Origin: CAYSSG01 sp964433635
GTDB taxonomy: Bacteria; Atribacterota; Phoenicimicrobiia; Phoenicimicrobiales; Stramentimicrobiaceae
Direction: 5' to 3'
Assembly (NCBI GenBank): GCA_964433635.1
Contig: CAYSSG010000002.1
Coordinates: 46,855-110,854, forward strand
Length of the DNA: 64,000 bases
Numbering within the stretch: the first letter of the stretch is position 1; each line of letters starts with the position of its first letter. Below are positions 1 to 9,081 of the stretch, piece after piece. Under the pieces are notes generated by a model that was not told the origin of the DNA, ran no database searches, and saw only the letters and a program-made list of their open reading frames with translations. The translations under genes and the position numbers were made by a program.

Positions 1-1965
1 GTCTATTACCGTACCTATTCCCGGTGGCTTCCTATAGAGAAGAGAAGAGAATACTGGTGGGAGACAGTCAGAAGGGCAGTAGAGTTTAACTGCAATCTGG
101 TTATGACCAGCCAAAAGGAAGCAGAAATTCTCTATGATAATGTGTATCACCTCAAACAATTCTTAGCCGGAAGAACACTCTGGACCGGAGGAACTGAAGT
201 CAGCCTCAAATATCCCATGGCGAATTTTAATTGCAGCTTTACAGTCCTGGATAAATTCAGTGCCTTTAAAGATCTGTTTTATCTTTTGATGATTGGCTCC
301 GGAGTAGGCGTGAGGGTTTTGAAGTCTGATATTGCAAAATTACCCAGGATAAGAACCAATATAAAAATCATTCACGAAGCCTATTCACCGGTACCCAGGG
401 ATCAGAGAGAGGATTTAACCAGTATTACCTTCCGGAAGGATACGGCGCATATTATTGTCGGGGACAGCAAGGAAGGATGGGTACAGTCCCTGGATTACTA
501 TGTAGGGATTCTCTCTAAGAAAGAATATCGCCAGATTGATACCATTATCTTCAATTATGATCATGTCAGACCGAAGGGAGAAAAGTTAAAGACTTTTGGG
601 GGCACTGCTTCAGGATATGAAAGTCTGGAGCGGATGTTTTCCAAAATTGACAAAATAGTAAAGAATGACTGTTTCAGCCATTGGAAAAAATTAAGACCGA
701 TTGATTGCATGGATATTGCCAATATTATCGGTCAGAATGTGGTAGTTGGTGGTGTAAGGAGAACCAGTGAGGTTATATTGTTTAATAGAGATGACCAGGA
801 TATCCTGAATGCAAAAAATAGTTTATACGACCAAGTTGATGGTAAGTGGGTAAAGAATGAGGAAATTGATTATCGGGAAATGAGTAATAACAGTATCTTT
901 TATACCTCCAAACCAACCCGGGAGCAGCTTTCCTGGCATGTCAAGCAGATGAGGTATAGTGGAGAACCCGGCTTTATGAATGCAGAAGCGGCTGCCAGGA
1001 GGAGACCGAATTTAGAAGGTGCGAATCCCTGTATGGAAGTATTACTGGATAGAGAACAGATGTGTAATCTGACCACCTTGAATGTCATGGGCTTCGTTAG
1101 AGATGGTCAATTAAATGAGAAAGACTTGTTTGAAGCACAGCGACTTTCTGTTCGGGCTGGGTTCAGAATGACTTTCCTGGATTTAGAATTGGATCAATGG
1201 GACATTAAACAGAAGCGCGACAGGCTGGTTGGTTGTAGCTTAACCGGATGGCAGGATATGGTGAATGCTACCGAAATGTCGACCGAGGCACAATCTGTCT
1301 TGAGAAAAAAATTAAGGGATGTTGCCCATCAAGAAGCCGATTCATATGCCAAAAAATTAGGTGTTAATCCGCCACTTCTGGTTACTACCGTCAAGCCGGA
1401 AGGAACCCTTTCTCTGTTACCAACAGTTTCCAGTGGGGTTCATTTTTCTCATTCACCATATTTTATCAGAAGAGTTCGTATCAATGCCTCAGATCCATTG
1501 CTTAAGGTCTGTGAAGAATTGGGTTATGACATCAGGCCGGAGAACGGGCAAGCAGTGGATAACTGTCGAACAAAGGTAATTTCTTTCCCCTGTAATGCGC
1601 CGGAAGGAAAAACAAAAAATGATGTCTCAGCCATTGATCAGTTGGAAACTTACCGGGCATTTCAAAAAGAATATACTGACCATAATACTTCGATTACTGT
1701 TCATGTTAGAAATGACGAATGGGAGGATGTTGAAGAATGGTTATGGAATAATTGGGATGATGTGGTGGCAGTCAGTTTTGTTTCGCTGGATGACAGTTTT
1801 TATGCCCAGATGCCCTATGAAACAATCAATAGAGAGGAATATGAACAGAGAGTACAAAATATGATGTATTTTATACCCTCTCTCCTTTCAAAATTCGAGA
1901 AAGATGAACTTGTGATCGACCCAGGGGATGAATCATGTACCAATGGTGTCTGCCCTATCAGATAA
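1..1965 (+). CDS. nrdJ: Adenosylcobalamin-dependent ribonucleoside-triphosphate reductase (class II), 5'-truncated by the window edge
   Basis: This enzyme reduces ribonucleotides to deoxyribonucleotides using a B12-generated thiyl radical, with no need for oxygen. The reading frame is open from base 1: codons before the first in-frame ATG (103) read YRTYSRWLP then VEFNCNLV, typical of the family N-terminus, so 103 is not the start and the gene begins outside the window. About 654 residues are visible; the Lactobacillus leichmannii enzyme has 739. Visible motifs are FNCSF (first active-site Cys), NPCMEV (thiyl Cys and Glu) with CNLT shortly after, and the C-terminal redox pair in ESCTNGVCPIR that re-reduces the active site. 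It faces lspA in convergent orientation. Confidence 0.93.
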   Translation, partial: VYYRTYSRWLPIEKRREYWWETVRRAVEFNCNLVMTSQKEAEILYDNVYHLKQFLAGRTLWTGGTEVSLKYPMANFNCSFTVLDKFSAFKDLFYLLMIGSGVGVRVLKSDIAKLPRIRTNIKIIHEAYSPVPRDQREDLTSITFRKDTAHIIVGDSKEGWVQSLDYYVGILSKKEYRQIDTIIFNYDHVRPKGEKLKTFGGTASGYESLERMFSKIDKIVKNDCFSHWKKLRPIDCMDIANIIGQNVVVGGVRRTSEVILFNRDDQDILNAKNSLYDQVDGKWVKNEEIDYREMSNNSIFYTSKPTREQLSWHVKQMRYSGEPGFMNAEAAARRRPNLEGANPCMEVLLDREQMCNLTTLNVMGFVRDGQLNEKDLFEAQRLSVRAGFRMTFLDLELDQWDIKQKRDRLVGCSLTGWQDMVNATEMSTEAQSVLRKKLRDVAHQEADSYAKKLGVNPPLLVTTVKPEGTLSLLPTVSSGVHFSHSPYFIRRVRINASDPLLKVCEELGYDIRPENGQAVDNCRTKVISFPCNAPEGKTKNDVSAIDQLETYRAFQKEYTDHNTSITVHVRNDEWEDVEEWLWNNWDDVVAVSFVSLDDSFYAQMPYETINREEYEQRVQNMMYFIPSLLSKFEKDELVIDPGDESCTNGVCPIR

Positions 1966-2029
1966 GGGCTTAGAGCACAGATCAATTACATCTAACATGG
2001 ATAAAAAACGTACAGTTGAATACAATGAT

Positions 2030-2554
2030 TTAGTTTTTGGGGAATATTTTAATAAGAGTGAGTTTATTCCGGTTACTGACCAAAGCAGAGAAAGCGATAA
2101 GAAGAACCCCGAGTGTGATGGTGATATCAGCCATATTAATAATTCCGGTTCTTATGATTCCTATCCCGATATTAAGGAAATCTACAACAATCCCATCGTG
2201 GAGGATGCGATCAATCAGGTTACTCAAGCCCCCGCTGAAAATCAGGGAAAGACCCAATGTTGATAAAAAGGACAAGGATTTAGAAAACAGATAGTAAATG
2301 AACAGGGCAAGCAGGGCGATGAAAACGAAAACAGTAAAAATCCAGAATCGCCATTCATCGGGAAAAGATGAACCCAAACTGAGAAAAGCGCCTTTATTGT
2401 TTGCCAGTTGCAACCTGATCGTATCTTTAAACAGACTGATTACTGAATCAGGTTCGAGTAAATTCTTAGCAGAAAGCTTTGTAAAATGGTCACTTATAAT
2501 ACAAAATAGTGTTACATATGATACCAAAATAATTTTATTCACATATGAAAGCAT
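2030..2554 (-). CDS. lspA: Lipoprotein signal peptidase (signal peptidase II)
   Basis: This membrane aspartyl protease removes signal peptides from prolipoproteins after Lgt has added diacylglycerol; lgt is in the same window at 49627. The 174-residue protein has four hydrophobic segments. It shows the NKGAFLSLG motif and the two catalytic-Asp regions, NLIDRILHDGIVVDF and NMADITI, in the usual order near the C-terminus. The ATG at 2554 has an AAGG-type site about 11 bases upstream. The gene is convergent with nrdJ, 64 bases apart. Overlapping plus-strand frames show no family resemblance and are shadows. Confidence 0.9.
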   Translation of the reverse strand: MLSYVNKIILVSYVTLFCIISDHFTKLSAKNLLEPDSVISLFKDTIRLQLANNKGAFLSLGSSFPDEWRFWIFTVFVFIALLALFIYYLFSKSLSFLSTLGLSLIFSGGLSNLIDRILHDGIVVDFLNIGIGIIRTGIINMADITITLGVLLIAFSALVSNRNKLTLIKIFPKN

Positions 2555-2963
2555 AACGATATGTTACCTTTTAAAAAATGGATTTTGATTGTTATCTATT
2601 TTGTCACCCAGTCTTCCGTTCTTATTATTCTTGGCAAGCTGATCAGATATTTTTTACCCATGCTTTTATATATTAGCACATCTATCATAAATTAAACCAG
2701 TACGGAAAAAATATGTCTATTATTATTTGACCAATGCTTATCATAAAATGGTAAGAACATCAAGTTGCTATGAGACGGAAGGGTGATTGTCAAGAAAATT
2801 TTGGAAAAATTCACTTTATTACTAAATGAGCATCGGCAATCAATGAGTCATAAAATTTTTTTTTGAAGAAAAATAGATAATATGATGTTAAGTATCATCA
2901 GCGATTTTAAAAGTTAAGAATGTATTTTATTAAGAACTCCCAGAAGTAAACGAGGTTTTGAAT
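2555..2963. other. Intergenic region between divergent lspA and the ThrRS editing-domain gene
   Basis: About 400 AT-rich bases separate the two divergent start codons. I saw no convincing ORF, tRNA or T-box-like element here. It must hold both promoters, but no -35/-10 pair with good spacing stands out. Confidence 0.4.
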
Positions 2964-3374
2964 ATGAAATTATTAATGATTTACACAGATGAGTTTACCT
3001 ATAAAACAAGAAGTAAAACTTTGGAAACAGTGGAAGAATATCAGGAAAAAAAGCAAATAAAAGATGCCCTGGTTGGTTTTATTCAGGTAGAAAAAGAAGA
3101 TGAAGAACAGAAGGAGAAAGTTGAAACTAAACTTGTTAAAAATTTAAAGTGGGCTGCCAAAAAAAACAATACCAGTATTATTATACTGCATTCCTTCGCT
3201 CATCTATCATTAAGTAAAGGTGATCCGGAGCTTACAATAAAAATCTTTGATCAGGCTGAAAAAAGGCTGAAAGAAGCCAGTTATGAAGTATATCAGACTC
3301 CCTTTGGTTATTTTCTCGATCTTGATTTAAAGGCACCGGGAAAATCACTGGCCAGAGTTTTTAAAGAGTTTTAG
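2964..3374 (+). CDS. Free-standing archaeal-type threonyl-tRNA synthetase editing domain
   Basis: The 136-residue protein matches the archaeal ThrRS N-terminal editing domain (D-aminoacyl-tRNA deacylase fold), which hydrolyses Ser mischarged on tRNA-Thr. Recognisable segments are the opening MKLLMIYTDEFTY, the central ILHSFAHLS (compare archaeal YPFAHLSS) and YQTPFGYFLDLDL near the end. The synthetase core and anticodon domain are absent: the frame stops right after the editing domain. I chose ATG 2964 because GAGG lies 8 bases upstream; a TTG two codons earlier is less likely. Its job as a trans-editing factor is inferred from the stand-alone editing proteins of Crenarchaeota. Confidence 0.82.
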   Translation: MKLLMIYTDEFTYKTRSKTLETVEEYQEKKQIKDALVGFIQVEKEDEEQKEKVETKLVKNLKWAAKKNNTSIIILHSFAHLSLSKGDPELTIKIFDQAEKRLKEASYEVYQTPFGYFLDLDLKAPGKSLARVFKEF

Positions 3375-3428
3375 ACTATCTGTAACACAGTTTATATTCA
3401 ATGAGATTTACAGTTTAGGTAGATTATA

Positions 3429-4067
3429 TCAGGCAAGATAAAAAAGTATACCCAAAAAATGAGCAATACTTCCACCCATGACAAACAGATGCCAGATGGT
3501 ATGGTGATAGGGAATTTTTCTGGTAAGATAAAATATGATTCCCAGAGAATAACTCAGACCCCCTGCAACGATCCATAAGAACATTCCCCGGGGAATGGCT
3601 TTTATCAAGGGTTTAACGGCAATGATAATCAGCCATCCCATGATGATGTATAGAATCATGGAAATAACCTGAGTTTCATTAAAGAAGAAAGCTTTCATAA
3701 AAATACCGCAAAAGGCAATACTCCATACCAATCCCAGGAGACTCCATCCCCAAATCCCCCGCAGGGATATCAGGGTCAGTGGCGTGTAAGAGCCGGCAAT
3801 TAAAAGGTAGATGGCTGAGTGATCCAAGACCTGAAAGATGTATTTAATTCTGGTATTCGATAATCCGTGATAGATAGTTGAAGATAAATAAAGTAAAATC
3901 AGCGAAGCACCGTAGATGCTGAAGCTGACGATACGCCAGTTATCGCCTTTTGAGGTTGCTATAATTAACAGGATAACACAGCCGGCTACACTAAGTATAG
4001 CTCCAATTCCATGTGTAATGCTATTTGCTTTTTCCTGAAACGGGACATTGCTACCGAGAAAAATCAA
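3429..4067 (-). CDS. Hemolysin III / PAQR-family membrane protein
   Basis: This 212-residue protein has seven predicted membrane segments. It carries the family signature FQEKANSITHGIGA near the N-terminus, STIYHGLSN with its conserved His, LDHSAIYLLIAGSYTP, and a C-terminal HTIWHLFVMGGSIAHF. The three His motifs form the metal site of the PAQR/hemolysin III fold; the exact cellular role of bacterial members is unsettled (membrane homeostasis has been proposed). The start is a TTG at 4067 with GAGAAGG just upstream, at rather short spacing. It converges with the ThrRS editing gene. Confidence 0.85.
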   Translation of the reverse strand: MIFLGSNVPFQEKANSITHGIGAILSVAGCVILLIIATSKGDNWRIVSFSIYGASLILLYLSSTIYHGLSNTRIKYIFQVLDHSAIYLLIAGSYTPLTLISLRGIWGWSLLGLVWSIAFCGIFMKAFFFNETQVISMILYIIMGWLIIIAVKPLIKAIPRGMFLWIVAGGLSYSLGIIFYLTRKIPYHHTIWHLFVMGGSIAHFLGILFYLA

Positions 4068-4327
4068 ATCCTTCTCACAATCTCTTTATAATACTCTTAT
4101 CAGTAGTAAAAATTAAATTGCATATCTCTTTTCCAAGGAAGTAGAGGCTAAATTGATTTTATCATGACCGATGAAGAATGTAAAAAATTTTTGTTTTTAG
4201 TTAAGGCTGATAACTCTCTCCTCTATTATATATTATAATACAATATAATCTTTTTATATGACAGATGATTTGGAAATAAGAGAGCAGATGGGAATAAATT
4301 TTATTAGAGAATGTGTGGGAATATTTT

Positions 4328-4356
4328 TTGACATCGATATAAAACTGATATATCAT
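4328..4356 (+). promoter_or_regulatory. Sigma-70-type promoter for the GntR gene
   Basis: TTGACA (4328-4333) and TATCAT (4351-4356) are separated by exactly 17 bases. Predicted transcription starts near 4363, about 60 bases ahead of the GntR ATG. Confidence 0.65.
4346..4355. promoter_or_regulatory. Palindrome overlapping the -10, candidate GntR operator
   Basis: TGATATATCA is a perfect 10-base palindrome lying on the -10 of the regulator's own promoter. A one-mismatch copy, TGATGTATCA, sits at 9082-9091 just upstream of the predicted dctP promoter. Autoregulation is an inference; AT-rich palindromes can arise by chance. Confidence 0.4.
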
Positions 4357-4421
4357 ATTAATAAAACCTCTTAAGTGATGTCACTGAAAGTCTGATTTTT
4401 CAAAAAAGGAGGATAACTTTC

Positions 4422-5081
4422 ATGAGTGTACTCCTGAGTGACAAGGCTTATTCCATCATCAAGGAAAAGATTCAACTTTGTGACGGGCAATATCTCAGTG
4501 TAAGAAAATTATCCAAGGAAATCAACATTGGCTACAGTCCTGTTCGGGAAGCATGCAACCGCCTCAGCCAGGAAGGACTGATCAAACAATTACCAGGCAT
4601 AGGGTATTATGTACCTAAAGTCAAAGAGAAATATTTCACCGAGGTCTTTGAATTTCGAAGAGTGATTGGAAGTTATGTCTTCGAAAAAGTTTTTGATTTA
4701 TTTACGCAGGAACATATTAATATGTTATCCGAATGTAATGAGAAGATGATGGAATATTTGAAAGAGAGGAATATACAGAATTTTCATAAATATGATAAGA
4801 AATTTCATATGCTTTTCTTTAAACTCTACAATAATTCAATTTTTACCAATCAAATGAACAATATCATGGATAGAAGTTATTCCTGTTCTTATAAAACAAT
4901 AGATAGCATCAACAAGAATCAAAATATCAATGCTATTGAAGAGCACAGGGAGATCGTAAAATACATTACTGCCCATGATAGAGAAATGGCAGTCAAAAAG
5001 TATATTGAACATATTGAAAACAATGAAGCCAGGATCAAAGAAGGTTACTATCATAAACTTGAAAAGAATCTAATTGTATAA
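4422..5081 (+). CDS. GntR-family transcriptional regulator (FadR/FCD subfamily)
   Basis: The 219-residue protein has an N-terminal winged helix-turn-helix (about residues 8-70, with YSPVREACNRLSQEGLI) and an all-helical FCD-type effector domain. The FCD domain has the EFRRVIGSYVFEKVF start, the D-x-x-FH motif (YDKKFHMLFF) and the EEHREIVKYI stretch that normally contributes metal-binding His residues. Such regulators usually sense a carboxylate or sugar-acid ligand and repress adjacent catabolic genes. A strong AGGAGG site precedes the ATG. It heads the catabolic island, 44 bases before the RraA-like gene. Confidence 0.9.
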   Translation: MSVLLSDKAYSIIKEKIQLCDGQYLSVRKLSKEINIGYSPVREACNRLSQEGLIKQLPGIGYYVPKVKEKYFTEVFEFRRVIGSYVFEKVFDLFTQEHINMLSECNEKMMEYLKERNIQNFHKYDKKFHMLFFKLYNNSIFTNQMNNIMDRSYSCSYKTIDSINKNQNINAIEEHREIVKYITAHDREMAVKKYIEHIENNEARIKEGYYHKLEKNLIV

Positions 5082-5125
5082 AAAAAGAGTTTGCGAAATT
5101 TTTAAGAAAAGTAGAGGGACTCAAG

Positions 5126-5800
5126 ATGATCCATGTGATTACCAGTATACCAAGACCGTCAAAAAGAATCATAGACCAGTTTAGTTTAATACCTGTGGCT
5201 ACAGTTTATGAAGCTTCGGGAAAGAAAGGTTTTATTGATTCAAAAATCAAACCCTTAGCCAAGGGAATGAAGATCTGCGGACCAGCTTTTACAGTCCAGT
5301 CCGCACCGGGTGACAATCTGATGCTGCATAAAGCTTTGGAAAAGGCTCAAAAGGGTGATGTCATCGTTGCTACTGTCGGTCATGCCTACGAATATGGTTA
5401 TTGGGGGGATTTAATGGCAATCCAGGCACTGGTAAAAGGTGTGGCAGGGTTGGCCATTGACGGATGTGTGAGAGATTCTGAGGAAATAATCCAAAAAGGG
5501 CTTACAGTCTTCTGCAGGGGTACGTCTATCAGAGGGACAGCCAAGAAGACACTGGGATTAGTGAATTATCCCGTTAATTTTGGAAGAACAACAGTGAATC
5601 CAGGTGACCTCATCTTGGGTGATGATGACGGAATGGTCGTTGTGCAATATGCAGAATGTGAAGAAGTTTTAAAAAAATCTCTCGAGAGAGTACAAAAAGA
5701 GGAAGTAAAAACACAAGCGCTTAAGGAAGGAATGACCAGTGTGAAATACAATAAACTGGATGAGATATTTACTTCTTTGAACTTGAAAGAGGAATCATAA
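5126..5800 (+). CDS. RraA-like / 4-hydroxy-4-methyl-2-oxoglutarate aldolase family protein
   Basis: This 224-residue protein belongs to the RraA-like family, which includes metal-dependent class II pyruvate aldolases and oxaloacetate decarboxylases. Visible features are the opening ATVYEASGKKG, GPAFTVQSAPGDNLMLHKAL, GDLMAIQALVKGVAGLAIDGCVRD (active-site G-x-x-x-A and R-D metal-ligand region, split here as GVAGLAIDGCVRD) and the late PGDLILGDDDGMVVV. Within the island it is a candidate for retro-aldol cleavage or decarboxylation of a 2-oxo acid late in the pathway. It ends one base before the LDH2-type dehydrogenase start, so the two are certainly co-transcribed. The substrate cannot be read from sequence. 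Confidence 0.85.
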   Translation: MIHVITSIPRPSKRIIDQFSLIPVATVYEASGKKGFIDSKIKPLAKGMKICGPAFTVQSAPGDNLMLHKALEKAQKGDVIVATVGHAYEYGYWGDLMAIQALVKGVAGLAIDGCVRDSEEIIQKGLTVFCRGTSIRGTAKKTLGLVNYPVNFGRTTVNPGDLILGDDDGMVVVQYAECEEVLKKSLERVQKEEVKTQALKEGMTSVKYNKLDEIFTSLNLKEES

Positions 5801-5801
5801 A

Positions 5802-6836
5802 ATGATTACTCAGGAACAATTAAAAAATGTTGCCGTTGAAGTTTTGAAAGCATATGGAGAAAGTAAGCTCAATGCTGCCCTGGCTGCTGATTGTCTTGTT
5901 AAGGCAGATATGCGCGGAATTTTTACCCATGGCACCTACCTTTTGGTGACCATGTATGATAGGATTCAAGCCGGCATGTTGAATATTCCTACCAGAGTAA
6001 AACTGATCAAGGAAGATAAAGCGACAACAATGATTGATGGTGGAAATGGATTGGGGCAAATAGCAGCAAGAAGAGCGATGGAAATAAGCATGGATAAAGC
6101 GCAAAAATATGGCATTGCGGTAACATCCCTGAGGAATACCAATAATATCAGTTTTCTCAGTTATTATACGGACTTAGCTTCTCAGAAGGGAATGATTGGT
6201 ATTACTGCCAGTAATGCAGCCCCTTCCGTGGCGCCCTGGGGAAGCAGTGAAGCTTTTATTGGAAGCAGCCCTTTTTCAGTATCGATTCCAGCTAAAAAAG
6301 AAAACCCGATTATACTGGATATGTCTTCCGGTGTGGTAGCTCGCGGAAAAATCAGGAGAGCTTTAAGAAATAAAGAACAAATTCCCTTAGGGTGGGCTCT
6401 GGATCAGAATGGGAATCCCACCACTGATCCTGAGGCTGCGTTACAAGGGACCTTATTACCTATTGCAGGTCCGAAAGGTTCAGCCCTGGCAATGATCGTT
6501 GACATCATCTCCGGGATGCTTGCCGGATCAAAATATGGACCGGATGTAAAAACTTTTCATAAGTTAGAAGGACCAACCGGTGTAGGCGTTATTTGCATGG
6601 CTATCGATATCAACCATTTTATGGATTTAAGTAACTTCTATGCAAAAGTTGATGACTATATTCATTCTATTAAAGGTTTAAGTAAGGTGAAAGGCAATTC
6701 TGAAATATATTTGCCTGGGGAGATCGAGCTTTTAAATGAACAGAAAGCCGCCAAAGAAGGAATTATTCTTGATTCATCTACCCTGGAGAAACTGAATGAT
6801 CTGTTAATAATATTGGGAATTCAACTAAGATTATGA
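5802..6836 (+). CDS. Malate/L-lactate/ureidoglycolate dehydrogenase family (LDH2 type) oxidoreductase
   Basis: This 344-residue NAD(P)-dependent 2-hydroxyacid oxidoreductase has the non-Rossmann LDH2 fold. Recognisable pieces are the N-terminal helices with MRGIFTHGTYLL (catalytic His region), the TMIDGGNGLGQ turn, TNNISFLSYYTDLA, TASNAAPSVAPWG and the C-terminal GPKGSALAMIVDIISGMLAGS. Family members oxidise malate, lactate, sulfolactate or ureidoglycolate. The usual catalytic motif is S-R-x-x-HG; the Arg sits in MRGIFTHG. It is packed tightly behind the RraA-like gene, and an SDR dehydrogenase follows 19 bases later. Confidence 0.87.
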   Translation: MITQEQLKNVAVEVLKAYGESKLNAALAADCLVKADMRGIFTHGTYLLVTMYDRIQAGMLNIPTRVKLIKEDKATTMIDGGNGLGQIAARRAMEISMDKAQKYGIAVTSLRNTNNISFLSYYTDLASQKGMIGITASNAAPSVAPWGSSEAFIGSSPFSVSIPAKKENPIILDMSSGVVARGKIRRALRNKEQIPLGWALDQNGNPTTDPEAALQGTLLPIAGPKGSALAMIVDIISGMLAGSKYGPDVKTFHKLEGPTGVGVICMAIDINHFMDLSNFYAKVDDYIHSIKGLSKVKGNSEIYLPGEIELLNEQKAAKEGIILDSSTLEKLNDLLIILGIQLRL

Positions 6837-6855
6837 AAACGAAAGGAGTTTTTTC

Positions 6856-7602
6856 ATGCAATTAGAAGGATGTGTTGCCATCATAACCGGTGCAGGCAAA
6901 GGTTTAGGAAAAGCGATTGCAGAGGAATTTTTTTCAGAAGGTGCTCAATTAGCCCTCTTTGATATCCAATATGATTTGGTAGAGAGTGTAGCTGCGAAAT
7001 TAGATTCTTCCGGCGACAGGATTATTTCTGTAAAAGCTGATGTGACCGATGAAAAAATGATTCAGGATGCGATGAAGAAGGTAAACCATAAATTCGGTAA
7101 GATTGATATTCTGGTTAATAATGCCGGGATTTCTTTACATAAAAAAATCAAGGAAATGTCTGTGGAAGACTTTAACAAGGTTATCAATATTAATCTGAAT
7201 GGCACATTTATCTGCTGCAAGAGTGTCATCCCTTATATGGAAGAGCAGAAGAGAGGAAAAATTGTTAATATTGCTTCTTTAGGAGGTAGAACAGGTCGAC
7301 CGGGAGTTGGAGTGAATTATGCTGCTTCCAAGGCTGGTGTCATCGGTTTTACGCAAACTTTAGCTCGGGAACTTGGTCCCAGCGGGATTTATGTAAATTC
7401 TATTTGTCCAGGTCCCATTCTGACCGAACAGACTGCACAGTATCCCAAGGAAGTTTTTGCAAGTTGGAACGTCGGCCGGGCAATCCAGAAGGATGGCTTG
7501 CCAGAGGATGTTGCCCAGGCGGCCGTTTTTTTATCATCAAACAAATCAGACTGGATTACTGGTATCGCACTTGACCTGAATGGTGGAATTCTAATACGAT
7601 AA
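6856..7602 (+). CDS. Short-chain dehydrogenase/reductase
   Basis: A classical SDR of 248 residues. The NAD(P)-binding motif TGAGKGLGKAIA is at about residues 11-22, NNAGISLHKKI at about 89, a catalytic Ser in IVNIASLGGRTG, Tyr-x-x-x-Lys as NYAASKAG at about 154-161, and the C-terminal DWITGIALDLNGG typical of FabG-like enzymes. An aspartate (FDIQYD) after the second beta strand suggests NAD preference. AAAGGAG precedes the ATG. It probably oxidises a hydroxyl of the island's substrate. Confidence 0.9.
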   Translation: MQLEGCVAIITGAGKGLGKAIAEEFFSEGAQLALFDIQYDLVESVAAKLDSSGDRIISVKADVTDEKMIQDAMKKVNHKFGKIDILVNNAGISLHKKIKEMSVEDFNKVININLNGTFICCKSVIPYMEEQKRGKIVNIASLGGRTGRPGVGVNYAASKAGVIGFTQTLARELGPSGIYVNSICPGPILTEQTAQYPKEVFASWNVGRAIQKDGLPEDVAQAAVFLSSNKSDWITGIALDLNGGILIR

Positions 7603-7622
7603 TTTTAAATGGAGGAAATAAT

Positions 7623-7991
7623 ATGTCAAAAGTGAAAGTTATTCATATTAAGGATATAAAGGGAATAAGGAGAGATCCTCCTAGAACATCCTGGATATTG
7701 GTATCTGAAAAAACGGTAGGCGCAAAAAATATCGCTATGGGTATTAATGAAACCTATCCCGGTGGCATGGTTCCGGAACACAAGCATGATGTTGAAGAAG
7801 AGGTAATGTACTTTGTTTCCGGGCAGGGGAAATTTGTCACTGATGAAGAAGAGATTGATCTTTTCCCGGGTACAGTTATCTATAATCCTCCAGGAAAATC
7901 CCATAAAATCTTAAACACCGGGGACGAAGTGCTACGATTTGTCTGGATCTATTCCCCCCAATTACCAGGTCATAGAATAAACCATAGTTGA
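7623..7991 (+). CDS. Single-domain cupin protein
   Basis: This 122-residue protein is one cupin beta-barrel. Motif 1 reads GGMVPEHKHDVEEEVMYFVSG, with the His-x-His and Glu metal ligands, and motif 2 is PGTVIYNPPGKSHKILNTG with the distal His. Such proteins serve as isomerases, lyases or ligand-binding accessory proteins. It has a perfect GGAGG site and sits 20 bases after the SDR gene, so it belongs to the catabolic operon. Its specific reaction is unknown. Confidence 0.85.
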   Translation: MSKVKVIHIKDIKGIRRDPPRTSWILVSEKTVGAKNIAMGINETYPGGMVPEHKHDVEEEVMYFVSGQGKFVTDEEEIDLFPGTVIYNPPGKSHKILNTGDEVLRFVWIYSPQLPGHRINHS

Positions 7992-8033
7992 TAAAAATTA
8001 AATCCAATATTTTTTTAAAAAAAGGAGTAGAGC

Positions 8034-8999
8034 ATGAGTGAATGGAAATTGCCTCCTCAGGGAGGTCATATGGAGAAAGCGGACAAGATCTATTATCAGA
8101 CCATGACCAAGAAGGATGTAGAAGAAAGACTCAAAAAAAATGATATCCTATTGATACCCATGGGCTCAACGGAGAATCACGGAGATGCCCAGCCTTATGG
8201 CGAAGATACTTTTATTGTCACCCGTATGTGTGAACTGATTGCCCAGAGAACAGGGTGTACAGTCAGCGAGCCGATCTGGTTTGCTTCCCATCCTTTTTCC
8301 CATCTGGGACAGAAGGGCACGGTTCCCATACCCGATGATGTGAATGCTGCCTACACGAGAGCAGTTATAACCGGATTTTGGAATACCGGATTTCGCAAAC
8401 AGATTATTATGAGCAGCCACGGGCAGGAATACATCATTCCCTCTGCCATTCAGGAATGGGGGAAAAGGTATCAGGTGCCGGCAGTCATTATCTTCCTGGA
8501 TGTGCCCAAAATCATGGGAGTTGGCTTAATGGATAAAGCCCATGGAGGGGAGTTTGAAACCGTATTCCGGCACGGTGACGAGGCGGAAAATTCTATCTGC
8601 CTGGCCTTGTTCCCGGAATTCGTACAGATGGAAAATGCCGTGGATACCAAGACCTGGGGATTCTTTCCGGAAGGACATATCGATAAGGGCGGAGATATTT
8701 ACGGTTGTCCCATACCCGGTCAGAGCCATATCGGCGGAGGCGGGATTGAATGTGTTGTTTATCCGGAGGGCGTATTAGGGAAACCGTCTCTGGCCAAAGC
8801 GGAAAAAGCCTTTAAAGCGATTACCACCTATCTGGATTATGTGGTAAAACTTCATAATGATATCCTGGAAAAGTTCCCTCCGGGAGTTCTGCCCGAGGCT
8901 AAATACATGACCCAGAGAGATAAAGAAGAAATTGATAAGCTACTTAAAGGACCTTCTGATGGAGGCAAGCATATCTATACCGTTGCCTGGCCATGCTGA
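8034..8999 (+). CDS. Creatininase-family amidohydrolase, resembles 3-dehydro-scyllo-inosose hydrolase (IolN-like)
   Basis: This 321-residue metal-dependent hydrolase has the creatininase-family metal-site motif MGSTENHGDAQPYGEDT (about residues 42-59: Glu, His and Asp ligands) and the second metal loop SSHGQEYIIP (about 129-138). In Thermotoga-type inositol degradation a member of this family opens the ring of a diketo-inositol. The opening WKLPPQGGHMEKADKIYY and the long C-terminal extension fit my recollection of that subgroup. Placement with a TRAP transporter, a zinc dehydrogenase and a Gfo/Idh dehydrogenase supports this. Creatinine hydrolysis itself is unlikely. Ribosome site AAAAGGAG. 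Confidence 0.75.
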   Translation: MSEWKLPPQGGHMEKADKIYYQTMTKKDVEERLKKNDILLIPMGSTENHGDAQPYGEDTFIVTRMCELIAQRTGCTVSEPIWFASHPFSHLGQKGTVPIPDDVNAAYTRAVITGFWNTGFRKQIIMSSHGQEYIIPSAIQEWGKRYQVPAVIIFLDVPKIMGVGLMDKAHGGEFETVFRHGDEAENSICLALFPEFVQMENAVDTKTWGFFPEGHIDKGGDIYGCPIPGQSHIGGGGIECVVYPEGVLGKPSLAKAEKAFKAITTYLDYVVKLHNDILEKFPPGVLPEAKYMTQRDKEEIDKLLKGPSDGGKHIYTVAWPC

Positions 9000-9081
9000 T
9001 TTAAAATATCAAATTTATCTTGTTGAGCTGGATCACGGAATAATGACCTTAAAAAGAGATAAAAAAATGAAAGGAAGTGAT

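Larger units (their letters stand above)
4068..4421. other. Intergenic region upstream of the GntR gene
   Basis: This stretch separates the divergent hemolysin III and GntR genes. It is very AT-rich (an ATTATATATTATAATACAA tract around 4223). It holds the strong promoter-like pair at 4328-4356 and a palindrome overlapping its -10, both listed separately. Confidence 0.6.

Noticed and set aside
1928..2588. Plus-strand ORFs overlapping lspA
   Set aside because: They are antisense to a clear LspA with both catalytic Asp motifs and have no recognisable content.
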